DNA of 64,000 bases from Bacteroidales bacterium (GTDB lineage: Bacteria; Bacteroidota; Bacteroidia; Bacteroidales; F082), in assembly GCA_023229245.1 (NCBI GenBank), contig JALNZU010000006.1, positions 1 to 64,000 on the forward strand, given 5' to 3'. This document shows positions 8,506 through 16,473 of this stretch, piece after piece (position 1 is the first letter of the stretch; each line of letters opens with the position of its first letter). Below the pieces are notes generated by a model. It had not been told where the DNA came from. It worked only from the letters and a program-made list of their open reading frames with translations, and did no database searches. The position numbers and the translations under genes are program-made.

Positions 8506-8849
8506 ATTGGGTATTGTTGGATGCCCCTCACTCAGCGATCGGGTGCTTCATCGAACGAAAATACAATATTTTTTACAGGAAATATATCGTTTTGAACATA
8601 TTTTTTTTGGATACCTTACCTGCCTTAAACCGCTGCTTAAGCAGTCGTTTTACGTGATTTTTTGTTTTGTCAGTTAATTTTTTACTAAAATAGTGTTTTT
8701 TCCATTCAGATTGTGTATTTTTATGCCTGATAATGTATGATAAACACTTATTTTTAATAATTTTGCCTCTTAGATGAAAAAAACCATACAGTAAGATTGT
8801 TTATAAAAAGATATTATAAAATAAATAAACATTACCAAATCAGACTATT
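8506..8849. other. 344-base AT-rich divergent intergenic region
   Basis: This gap lies between the lipoprotein operon (minus) and the OmpA-like gene (plus). It contains a perfect 12-base palindrome CTGCTTAAGCAG (8633-8644), many A/T runs, and a -7 box for the plus-strand gene at 8758-8765. I see no tRNA, small ORF with coding character, or terminator here. Confidence 0.6.
8758..8765 (+). promoter_or_regulatory. -7 promoter box of the OmpA-like gene
   Basis: TAATTTTG followed by C matches TAnnTTTG. It lies 85 bases before the ATG at 8850, implying a 5' leader of roughly 75-80 bases, AT-rich and probably unstructured. No TTTG -33 element is obvious at the expected distance. Confidence 0.45.
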
Positions 8850-11330
8850 ATGAAAAAAAATCATGTACTCTCTGCTTTTGCATTCGTTGTAATGCTGGCT
8901 ATGCTCCCGTTAGCGTTCTACGGACAATCGGAAGGAAAAGCCAATGAAAAGCCAAAAACAAGTTTTGATCGACATTGGTTTTTTCTGGGAGATGCCGGTT
9001 TAAGCCTGTTTCATGGCGATCTGAATGAATACGGATTTGCACCCGATCCGCGATATTATAAGTTGAATGGCAATCTTGGACTAGGATATCAGCTTGGTTC
9101 AGTGATTGGCTTTTATGGTAAAATCGGTGGAGGACAGCTCGCTGGCGAGAAGGAATGGCGCAATGCTAAATTAGAGCAAAGTAGCTTCTTTGATGGAAAC
9201 ATCAATCTTTCGCTCAACTTTGTGAACCTGGTGTGGGGATATAATCCCGACCGGATATTTACTTTTGCACCTCACTTTGGTTTCGGACAAGCCCACTGGA
9301 AAGCACGTGCTGTTGATCTGACTACAGGCGCTGTGATCAGCGAAGTTGGATACGATGCCAATACACCCGAAAAAGGATGGATGGGTAATAGAGCCAGCGC
9401 CTTTACAGTGCCTATTGGAGCCGACCTGAATTTTAAAGTGAACGAAAAATTAGATATTTATGCCGATTATACGTTCAACTTTTTGGATTCTGACCGGTTG
9501 GATGCATTTATGGACGACGGATCATCACCAGCACATAAAAGGGAAGGAACAGTGGTCAGTGATATGTATGCACATTTTAATGTGGGACTACGCTTTAAAC
9601 TCATGAGTAGTAGCGTGAAAGCCATGGCCGATAAATTTGGCAATGTCATCATCGAAACTATACCAGATCCCTTAGTAGAACGTGGCGATTCGGTAGAGGT
9701 TACCATAAAAATAACTTTCCCACCAAAATATTTCCAACGCAATGCAGTGATGAACTTTACGCCTGTATTGACATATGACGCCGGTGCTGTAACATTTAAA
9801 CAAGTGAACTTCAAAGGAGAATCAGTAACAGGTGACGGACTGTTAGTTAATTATTCCAATGGCGGTACTTTTACCTATACCGACAAAATTCCCTATCAGC
9901 CTGAATTTAATGTGAGCGAATTAGTAGTTGCACCATTGATTTATCCCACTAAATCTATTGTAAACACAACCAGAGAATCAATTCAACATGCTGAGAGATT
10001 TTATGCAGCCGATCAGCGCAAATTAGCCGACGGTGTAATTTATACATCCAAGCGGATAGATGATAAAGTTCAAACTGTTTCTGCACCACACGGATACGAA
10101 AAAGTTACTATACTTACCGAAGAAGCAGTTATCTATTTCCCGAAAAACTTCTATAATCTCAACTGGAATCTGCCACTGAACCAAAAAACCGAAAATAAAG
10201 AAGCTCTGGCAGCCGTTGCGAACAATCTGAAAAAAGGCTACGAATTGAAAGATATCACTGTAGCCGGATGGGCATCACCCGAAGGTGAAGAAACATTCAA
10301 TAACAACCTCTCATCTAATCGTGCCGGATCAGCTATTAGTTATCTCAATCGCGAATTTGAGAAGCTGTTAAGAAAAAAAGATAATGAGTTGCCTTTCAAA
10401 AAGACTACCGAAATCAATTACGATAAGAGCGGCAATGGCCCCGATTGGAACGGATTTATGGCAGCTATTGAAGCATCTGATATCAAAGATAAGAATGCTA
10501 TACTCAATGTAGTACGCTCGGCAGAAGTATCGCAGCGTGAGCAAGAAATCAGAAATATGATCTTGATCTATCCCGAATTAGAGAAAGATATCTTGCCTGC
10601 CCTACGCCGTGCCATGATAGCTGTAAACACTTTTGAGCCTAAGAAAACTGATGAGGAAATCGCTCAATTGGCAACTAGCGATCCGGCTGTGCTTCAGCTG
10701 AACGAGCTGCTGTATGCTGCCACCTTAACCGAAGACCTCAGGACACAAAAGATGATCTATGCAAGCACTATGGAGTTACATCCAAAATGTGCCAGAGCAG
10801 TGATCAATGCAGCAGAGGTTGAGTTTCTGCTAGGTAATACGACTGAAGCAAAAGCATTGCTCGAAAAAGCTGAAACCATGACCGATAAAGCACCTTCATT
10901 ATATAATAATATAGCTGTTATCAATATAGTAGAACGTGATTTCGTGGCTGCTGAAAATAATCTGAACAAAGCAAAAGCATTGGGTGGAGATACAGATTAT
11001 AATATGGGTGTTGTCAATATATTCAAAGGCGATTATGCCAAAGCTGTAAACCTGATGCAGTCGAACAACTGCGATTATAATCTGGCGCTTGCACAACTGC
11101 TCAACAAAGACCATGCAGCTGCAAAAGCAACCTTGGATTGTGCTCCCGAATCAGTAAAAGTATCTTATCTGAAGGCTGTGTTAGCAGCAAGAGATGATGA
11201 TTCTGCTGCTGTGTATAGCAACCTGATGGAGGCAATCCAAAAAGATGGAACCTATAAGAATGTTGCTAAAGGCGACCGCGAGTTTATCAAGTACTTCAGT
11301 GAACCGGATTTTCAAGCTATTGTAAAATAG
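8850..11330 (+). CDS. Outer-membrane barrel protein with OmpA-like domain and C-terminal TPR repeats
   Basis: The 826-residue protein has a signal peptide (1-25, cut near FYG-QS). An N-terminal beta-barrel-like region (about 40-240) follows, with glycine-rich alternating strands (LGYQLGSVIGFYGKIGGG, IYADYTFNFLDSD). The middle region contains a periplasmic OmpA/MotB-like fold: KEALAAVANNLKK then ITVAGWASPEGEETFNN and NLSSNRAGSAISYL, typical of peptidoglycan-binding OmpA domains. From about 650 to 800 there are helical TPR-like repeats (AEVEFLLGNTTEAKALLEKA, YNMGVVNIFKGDYAKAVNLM). It probably links outer membrane to cell wall; the TPR tail suggests protein partners. It stands alone with its own promoter and a strong terminator. 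Confidence 0.75.
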   Translation: MKKNHVLSAFAFVVMLAMLPLAFYGQSEGKANEKPKTSFDRHWFFLGDAGLSLFHGDLNEYGFAPDPRYYKLNGNLGLGYQLGSVIGFYGKIGGGQLAGEKEWRNAKLEQSSFFDGNINLSLNFVNLVWGYNPDRIFTFAPHFGFGQAHWKARAVDLTTGAVISEVGYDANTPEKGWMGNRASAFTVPIGADLNFKVNEKLDIYADYTFNFLDSDRLDAFMDDGSSPAHKREGTVVSDMYAHFNVGLRFKLMSSSVKAMADKFGNVIIETIPDPLVERGDSVEVTIKITFPPKYFQRNAVMNFTPVLTYDAGAVTFKQVNFKGESVTGDGLLVNYSNGGTFTYTDKIPYQPEFNVSELVVAPLIYPTKSIVNTTRESIQHAERFYAADQRKLADGVIYTSKRIDDKVQTVSAPHGYEKVTILTEEAVIYFPKNFYNLNWNLPLNQKTENKEALAAVANNLKKGYELKDITVAGWASPEGEETFNNNLSSNRAGSAISYLNREFEKLLRKKDNELPFKKTTEINYDKSGNGPDWNGFMAAIEASDIKDKNAILNVVRSAEVSQREQEIRNMILIYPELEKDILPALRRAMIAVNTFEPKKTDEEIAQLATSDPAVLQLNELLYAATLTEDLRTQKMIYASTMELHPKCARAVINAAEVEFLLGNTTEAKALLEKAETMTDKAPSLYNNIAVINIVERDFVAAENNLNKAKALGGDTDYNMGVVNIFKGDYAKAVNLMQSNNCDYNLALAQLLNKDHAAAKATLDCAPESVKVSYLKAVLAARDDDSAAVYSNLMEAIQKDGTYKNVAKGDREFIKYFSEPDFQAIVK

Positions 11331-11350
11331 GTTTAAAATAATTCAATAAA

Positions 11351-11389
11351 AAAATCAGGCCGGTTGTTACGATCGGCCTGATTTTTTTT
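11351..11389. terminator. Strong bidirectional terminator between OmpA-like gene and deoxynucleoside kinase
   Basis: Perfect 12-base arms AAAATCAGGCCG (11351-11362) and CGGCCTGATTTT (11374-11385) enclose an 11-base loop. There is a T run on the right and an A run on the left, so it can end both converging transcripts. Confidence 0.9.
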
Positions 11390-11413
11390 GTGATACTAGG
11401 GCTCTCAAATCAT

Positions 11414-12049
11414 TCAAAAAGTAAATCTGTGTATCCCGGGTTCATACTCCTTACTAATGATATCAATGATCTGTTTATAGTCAGTTTTATTATGGACAAA
11501 ATCAATTTTATTGGTGTCTAATAATAGGATACGCATTTGTGGCTGTTGTCTGAAGAATTCAAAATAGCTGTTTTGAATCTTTTGAAGATACTGATCATCA
11601 ATCTCCTGCTCATAGATTCGTCCTCTGTTGCGAATGTTTTCCTGTAATTTTGGCACTTCTAAAAATAGATATACTAACAGATCGGGCTTAGGAATGTTTT
11701 GTGTGATGAAGTTAAAAAATCGAGTAAACAGTTGAAATTCATCGCGGGGAAGAGTTTGTCTGGCAAATACAAGCGACTTAAGGATGTAATAGTCTGCAAT
11801 TGTAAAAGTTTTAAACAAATCCTGAGTGCCTAACTGGTCTTTCAGTTGCTGAAAACGGGATGCCATAAACGACATTTCCAATGGGAAAGCATATTTCTCC
11901 TGATCTGAATAAAATTTAGGTAAGAACGCATTATCTTCAAACTGTTCCAATATTAGCCGGGCATTATAATCGTGAGCTATCATACTGGCCAGCGTGGTTT
12001 TACCTGCTCCGATAGCTCCTTCAATGGCAATGAAATTATATGGTATCAT
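11414..12049 (-). CDS. Deoxynucleoside kinase (deoxyadenosine/deoxyguanosine kinase type)
   Basis: This 211-residue dNK-family kinase is part of deoxynucleoside salvage. The P-loop GAIGAGKT is at residues 11-18. The substrate-binding ILEQFEDNAFLPKFY, DYYILKSLVFA and LPRDEF regions follow, then the LID-type arginine segment NIRNRGRIYEQEI. The length is usual for bacterial dGK/dAK. It follows folK with a 27-base gap that holds its own -7 box. The folK/dNK/sppA neighbourhood is common in Bacteroidota. The preferred nucleoside cannot be decided from sequence. Confidence 0.92.
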   Translation of the reverse strand: MIPYNFIAIEGAIGAGKTTLASMIAHDYNARLILEQFEDNAFLPKFYSDQEKYAFPLEMSFMASRFQQLKDQLGTQDLFKTFTIADYYILKSLVFARQTLPRDEFQLFTRFFNFITQNIPKPDLLVYLFLEVPKLQENIRNRGRIYEQEIDDQYLQKIQNSYFEFFRQQPQMRILLLDTNKIDFVHNKTDYKQIIDIISKEYEPGIHRFTF

Positions 12050-12053
12050 CCTA

Positions 12054-12061
12054 CAAATATA
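12054..12061 (-). promoter_or_regulatory. -7 promoter box of the deoxynucleoside kinase gene
   Basis: TATATTTG on the minus strand is followed by TAGG and then the ATG at 12049, leaving a four-base gap. This is the same spacing as at the DUF6787 gene and predicts a leaderless or near-leaderless mRNA. Confidence 0.5.
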
Positions 12062-12076
12062 CTTACTAAAGCACTT

Positions 12077-12595
12077 TTATGGTAGGGGTCGAAACAAAGA
12101 AATTTGTCCGCTATCCTGCAATTGGTCAACTAATTCACGATGTGTTTGATTCAGAACCGGATGTACAAAATCGGGTAGCACTTCTAAAAGGGGGATCAGA
12201 GCAAACCGACGTTGATGCAAACGGGGATGGGGAATGATCAGATGAGGCAGGTTGATAATGAGCCGGTCATAATATAAAAGGTCTATATCAATAATTCTTG
12301 ACACATATCCTGATTGAGGCACTCGTGAACGACCGATTTGTGATTCAATATGAAGCATATGTGTTAATAAATCATCAGGTTGCATTTTAGTTTGTAGAAC
12401 GATCACCTGATTCAGGAAGTTGGGTGCATCAAAACCCCAGGCCTCCGATTCATAAATATTCGATTGATTGATTATATAGGTTTGTCGGTTTGGAAGTTGT
12501 TCAATAGCCAACGCCAGCATGGCTTCCCTATGGCCAAGATTGCTGCCTAATAAAATAACAGCTTGATGGTATGATGTCGAAGCGATTGAATCCAA
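12077..12595 (-). CDS. folK: 2-amino-4-hydroxy-6-hydroxymethyldihydropteridine pyrophosphokinase
   Basis: This 172-residue HPPK transfers pyrophosphate from ATP to 6-hydroxymethyl-dihydropterin in folate synthesis. The N-terminal VILLGSNLGHREAMLALA and ESEAWGFDAPNFLNQVIVL motifs are visible. So is the signature SRIIDIDLLYYD with its paired aspartates, and the conserved IPHPRLHQRRFALIPLLEV. Length and order are normal for a stand-alone enzyme. It lies 16 bases downstream of the glucosaminidase gene on the same strand. Confidence 0.96.
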   Translation of the reverse strand: MDSIASTSYHQAVILLGSNLGHREAMLALAIEQLPNRQTYIINQSNIYESEAWGFDAPNFLNQVIVLQTKMQPDDLLTHMLHIESQIGRSRVPQSGYVSRIIDIDLLYYDRLIINLPHLIIPHPRLHQRRFALIPLLEVLPDFVHPVLNQTHRELVDQLQDSGQISLFRPLP

Positions 12596-12611
12596 GAATT
12601 AAGCTTAGTCG

Positions 12612-13376
12612 TTAATCAAAAAGAATAGAAGTTTTGCTTGGCTTGATCTGAAGGCCGTCGTAGATGCTTGCAAGTAAGATATCTATTTTCTTTCCGTACA
12701 ATGGGTCTGTCGCCCATTTGCCGGTAAGATCGTGTATGTTTTCAGCACTTCCAGGTTGAACAAAGCGAGTTCGGTTGTGGACAGCTTCTTGATTTAAAGG
12801 CTCTTTTGAAGCATATATTTTCAGATGTTGTATGTGAGCCCGCACACCTTCTTCCATACTTGCAAACGAAAGCCCTTTCTCACCCATACCTGTAGCTCCT
12901 AATCCACAAAAATTGTTTTGCTGCTTATCCACATCGCCTGAAAACCGGAGATATCCTGTTTCTAAAAGCATCTGTACAAAAGCAATATCGTGGTTGACTC
13001 CTTCTATGGCAGATTCTCTGACATACAACTCAACAAGTTGCTCTACCTCTTCCGGTTCAATTTTTTGATTGTGAAGCCATAAAAAACTGATCATCCTGTT
13101 TTTTGGAAGTAAGCCTTTCGACATGATCTTTTCAGGCAACTCAAATTGTTTCGGAATGATATGACTTGCTACAAACTCCGCAGGTACTACAGTTAATATG
13201 CTGTCTTCGTAGAATGAAAAGCCAGGTGGCAAAACCAGATCATGTGTAACAAGCTGAATTTCTTTCTTGTTACCCTCTTCCGAAATAACTGGTTTACCAG
13301 TGCTACCTGCACCCATCGAAATACTTGTAAAAAGGGCAATAGTTGAAAATGAAAGCTTTATATAATGAAACCGCAT
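12612..13376 (-). CDS. Glucosaminidase-domain protein (putative exported muramidase)
   Basis: A GH73-like glucosaminidase domain (PF01832 type) spans the C-terminal 150 residues, with YVRESAIEGVNHDIAFVQM, the putative catalytic glutamate in LLETGYL, FCGLGATG and the terminal KWATDPLYGKKI. I chose the ATG at 13376 because it places a signal peptide (MRFHYIKLSF onward, small residues near SISMGA) at the N-terminus. An in-frame ATG at 13457 would add 27 residues before it. The domain cleaves glycan strands of peptidoglycan, and the protein should act in the periplasm. The folK gene follows closely. Confidence 0.85.
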   Translation of the reverse strand: MRFHYIKLSFSTIALFTSISMGAGSTGKPVISEEGNKKEIQLVTHDLVLPPGFSFYEDSILTVVPAEFVASHIIPKQFELPEKIMSKGLLPKNRMISFLWLHNQKIEPEEVEQLVELYVRESAIEGVNHDIAFVQMLLETGYLRFSGDVDKQQNNFCGLGATGMGEKGLSFASMEEGVRAHIQHLKIYASKEPLNQEAVHNRTRFVQPGSAENIHDLTGKWATDPLYGKKIDILLASIYDGLQIKPSKTSILFD

Positions 13377-13566
13377 AAAACCCAACCGTATTTCTATATT
13401 GTTCAAAGCTCTGAACATTACCCTTAGATTTTTATGGAATTGCAGTAATTTATTCACATCTTTTTGTTAATATCGCAGTTCGTTAAACGCATGAATATAA
13501 ATCACTCAGTATTTGTGTATTGAAGATGACTTATATCTTAGATTCGGCAAATAGTATAGTTTTCAG

Positions 13567-13574
13567 TAATTTTG
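13567..13574 (+). promoter_or_regulatory. -7 promoter box of sppA
   Basis: TAATTTTG followed by C matches TAnnTTTG and ends 64 bases before the sppA ATG. No clear -33 TTTG is seen at normal spacing. Confidence 0.45.
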
Positions 13575-13638
13575 CTGCGTATTACCGAATAAATATATTA
13601 AGTAATTATTTTAATTATTATCTCAATATCAAGGACTT

Positions 13639-15414
13639 ATGAAACAATTTTTTAAATTTATGTTTGCCTCTTTTGTGGGTACTTTGTTAACCTTATTAGT
13701 GCTGCTTTTTATTGTAGTAGGTATGATGTCGGCATTGATAACCATAGGGCAAAAAGACCAGCTCAAGCTAAAAGAAAACACCGTATTGGTTGGTAAATTT
13801 AATACACCTATTGAGGATCGCTCTTCTAAGAATCCGTTTCAAAACTTCGATCTGAACAAGTTTAAATCAGCTACACCTATTGGATTCAATGATATTTTGA
13901 AAAATTTAGAGAGAGCTGTTGATGATCCTAAGATCTCGGGCATTTTTCTCGATTTATCTGGTATTTCAGCCGGGTTTGGAAATCTCGAAGAGATACGAAA
14001 CAAATTGATTGAGTACAAAGCATCTGGGAAATTTCTAATTTCTTATGCCGAAACATATAGTCAAAGTGCCTATTATTTAGCTTCACTCTCGGACGAGATT
14101 TACCTCCATCCAATGGGTGGGGTTGAGTTTAAAGGGATGGCAGCTCAGACCTATTTTATCAAACAACTGCTTGAGAAAGCTGAGATTGAGCCACAGATAG
14201 TTCGGGGGCCTGACAATAAATTTAAAAGTGCGGTAGAGCCTTTGATTTATGACAAGATGAGTGAAGCCAATAGAGAACAAACGCAACAGTTGATAAACTC
14301 CGTATGGGATAACTTTGTACAGGCAATTAGCGAAAGCAGAGGAATAGCTATTGACGATCTGAATCACATCGCTGATGAATTAGTTCTGACAACCGCTGAG
14401 GATGCCTTACGACTTAATTTTGTGGATAAGTTAGCTTATAGAGATGAGATATTAGCGGTGCTACGACAAAAAACCGGAGTAAATGAAAAAGATAAGATAC
14501 AATCGGTTTCTTTTTCAAAGTATGCAACCGGTAAATCGGATAAGGCTAGTCTAAGCCGTGATAAAATTGCGGTGATTTATGCAGTGGGTGAGATCAGTAG
14601 TGGTGAAGGCTCTCAAACATCAATTGGATCTGAAGGATTATCAAAAGTAATTCGAAAAGCCCGTGAAGATGACAAAGTCAAAGCGATAGTTATGCGGGTA
14701 AACTCCCCAGGAGGTAGCGCCCTGGCCTCGGAAGTGATACGCAGGGAAGTCGAATTAGCTAAGGAAGCAAAACCTTTTATTGTCTCAATGGGAAATGTAG
14801 CAGCATCAGGAGGATACTGGATATCAACCAATGCCGATTATATTTTTGCAGACCCTGCAACTATTACAGGATCTATAGGTGTTTTTGGAGTTATTCCTAA
14901 TTTGAAAGGACTGTTTAATAATAAATTAGGGATCACTTATGATAAGGTGCTGACAAATAAAAACTCTGATTTTATCGATGTAATGGAGCCATTGACACCT
15001 TTTCAGCATCAGAAAATACAAACAGAAGTAGTACGTATTTATGATGACTTTACTTCTTTGGTTGCCAATACCAGAGGCCTTCGCCAAAGCTATGTGGATA
15101 GCATAGGGCAGGGGAGAGTATGGTCGGGTATTGATGCCCTTGAACTTGGTTTAGTTGATGAATTAGGTGGATTGGAAAAAGCAATTGCGTATGCAGCTGA
15201 TAAAGCTGGTATTCATGAATATAAGATCAGCGAGTTACCTGAAATTAAAGACCCTTTTCAACTGCTCATCGAAGAGATGAGCAGCCAATCCCGGATGCGC
15301 TCAGTATTAAAACAAGAAATGGGTGAATATTACTATTACTTGGAATATATGCGAAGCGTACTGAATATGCAGGAGATACAAGCTCGAATACCATTTTATA
15401 TGGTTATTCAATAG
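13639..15414 (+). CDS. sppA: Signal peptide peptidase SppA, 67-kDa type
   Basis: The 591-residue membrane-anchored serine protease degrades cleaved signal peptides. An N-terminal anchor (about 8-37) precedes two tandem S49 domains. The first carries the general base Lys196 in DNKFKSAVEP. The second carries the nucleophile Ser390 in VAASGGYWI, preceded by VMRVNSPGGSALASEVI. Both residues of the Ser-Lys dyad are present and the length equals the E. coli long form. It is monocistronic, with its own -7 box and a strong terminator just after the stop. Confidence 0.96.
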   Translation: MKQFFKFMFASFVGTLLTLLVLLFIVVGMMSALITIGQKDQLKLKENTVLVGKFNTPIEDRSSKNPFQNFDLNKFKSATPIGFNDILKNLERAVDDPKISGIFLDLSGISAGFGNLEEIRNKLIEYKASGKFLISYAETYSQSAYYLASLSDEIYLHPMGGVEFKGMAAQTYFIKQLLEKAEIEPQIVRGPDNKFKSAVEPLIYDKMSEANREQTQQLINSVWDNFVQAISESRGIAIDDLNHIADELVLTTAEDALRLNFVDKLAYRDEILAVLRQKTGVNEKDKIQSVSFSKYATGKSDKASLSRDKIAVIYAVGEISSGEGSQTSIGSEGLSKVIRKAREDDKVKAIVMRVNSPGGSALASEVIRREVELAKEAKPFIVSMGNVAASGGYWISTNADYIFADPATITGSIGVFGVIPNLKGLFNNKLGITYDKVLTNKNSDFIDVMEPLTPFQHQKIQTEVVRIYDDFTSLVANTRGLRQSYVDSIGQGRVWSGIDALELGLVDELGGLEKAIAYAADKAGIHEYKISELPEIKDPFQLLIEEMSSQSRMRSVLKQEMGEYYYYLEYMRSVLNMQEIQARIPFYMVIQ

Positions 15415-15415
15415 T

Positions 15416-15443
15416 AAAAAAAAGCGCTGAAAAGCGCTTTTTT
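15416..15443. terminator. Terminator after sppA
   Basis: The arms AAAAAAGCGC (15418-15427) and GCGCTTTTTT (15434-15443) enclose a six-base loop, immediately after the sppA stop. The A and T flanks allow action in both directions. Confidence 0.85.
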
Positions 15444-15581
15444 GCTTAGTATATCGTACACATTAATTTGCAAAGCAGGGCTAATAGAATTCTTCAATCA
15501 CATAGATTCGTTTCCGGTAATTTTTTACTAAAGCCCAAATAAATATTCTCTGTAAAAAAAATTATATGTATTCCATATATC

Positions 15582-16379
15582 CTAAAATCCTTTAAGGCCT
15601 CTCAGAAGAGAATCGGACTGTGCATCTAATGCAATATTTGTTTGATAACCAGGCAGCACATCTACCCAACTGCCATATACAGCATTGGGAAGCATTATCC
15701 ATTTTTCGCCAAAACTATGTTTGTTGGTCATAGTTTGTTGCATGCGTTCATCGGCATTGTTCGTTTCAAATATCTCATCAAAATCACCTAAATTATCTCC
15801 TACTAATAGTATGATTTCATGGGTGTTACGAATGATATTTCGGCGGTTTTCTTTTTCGTTTTCATCCGTGCGTAACAATAGATGTGCCTCATCTGCAAAA
15901 GGGAAGCCGGCTTCGGAGAGGTTTTTTAAGGTGGCTTCTTTGTATATCTCTTTGCGGTTACTCACATAAAACACCTCTACTCCTGCCTGTTCAGCTTTTA
16001 TAAGGAAGTCTAAGCTTCCGGGTATGATCTCAGCCGATGCTTGATGCATCCACTCGTCCCAACGAACCGGATATCCAAAATCTTTCAGTATAGCTTCTGC
16101 CTGGTAAGGGCTGTTATCAAGCACCGTTTCATCTATATCTACAACTATAGCCATTGGTTTGGAATACTGGACTTGCAAGTGTTCGTTCAGCCTTATTTCG
16201 GCTAGTTGATATGCCTGAAAGCAAAGAGCTTGAAATTCAGCCGATTGTTGCTGATATAAAGTAGCATACAACATAGGGTGCATGCCTCTGCTGTGGGAAT
16301 GCTCGTGTGTAGGATCGCATGAATACAGCCCAGACAAAATGAAAAGGCTAAGGATGAAAATACTAAGACGGGATCTCAT
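15582..16379 (-). CDS. 5'-nucleotidase/acid phosphatase, lipoprotein e(P4) family
   Basis: The 265-residue HAD-fold phosphatase has a lipoprotein signal ending LYSC with Cys21. The nucleophile motif is DIDETVLDNS (Asp81, Asp83), typical of class C acid phosphatases. VEVFYVSNRKE supplies motif II, and LLVGDNLGDFDE is the acidic motif. The e(P4) proteins of Haemophilus dephosphorylate NMN and other nucleotides at the outer membrane; the exact substrate here is unknown. It is a single gene with nifJ ending upstream behind a terminator. Confidence 0.93.
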   Translation of the reverse strand: MRSRLSIFILSLFILSGLYSCDPTHEHSHSRGMHPMLYATLYQQQSAEFQALCFQAYQLAEIRLNEHLQVQYSKPMAIVVDIDETVLDNSPYQAEAILKDFGYPVRWDEWMHQASAEIIPGSLDFLIKAEQAGVEVFYVSNRKEIYKEATLKNLSEAGFPFADEAHLLLRTDENEKENRRNIIRNTHEIILLVGDNLGDFDEIFETNNADERMQQTMTNKHSFGEKWIMLPNAVYGSWVDVLPGYQTNIALDAQSDSLLRGLKGF

Positions 16380-16420
16380 AATATATTTACTAAAGATTAA
16401 TAAAGCGTTGTTGCGAAATT

Positions 16421-16449
16421 AAAAAAAAATGCCGGACAACGTCCGGCAT
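16421..16449 (-). terminator. Terminator after nifJ
   Basis: The nine-base arms ATGCCGGAC and GTCCGGCAT (16429-16449) enclose a three-base loop. On the minus strand they are followed by a run of T (16421-16429). It separates nifJ from the phosphatase gene. Confidence 0.88.
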
Positions 16450-16473
16450 AAAGAGGTATGTAAAATAACAATA

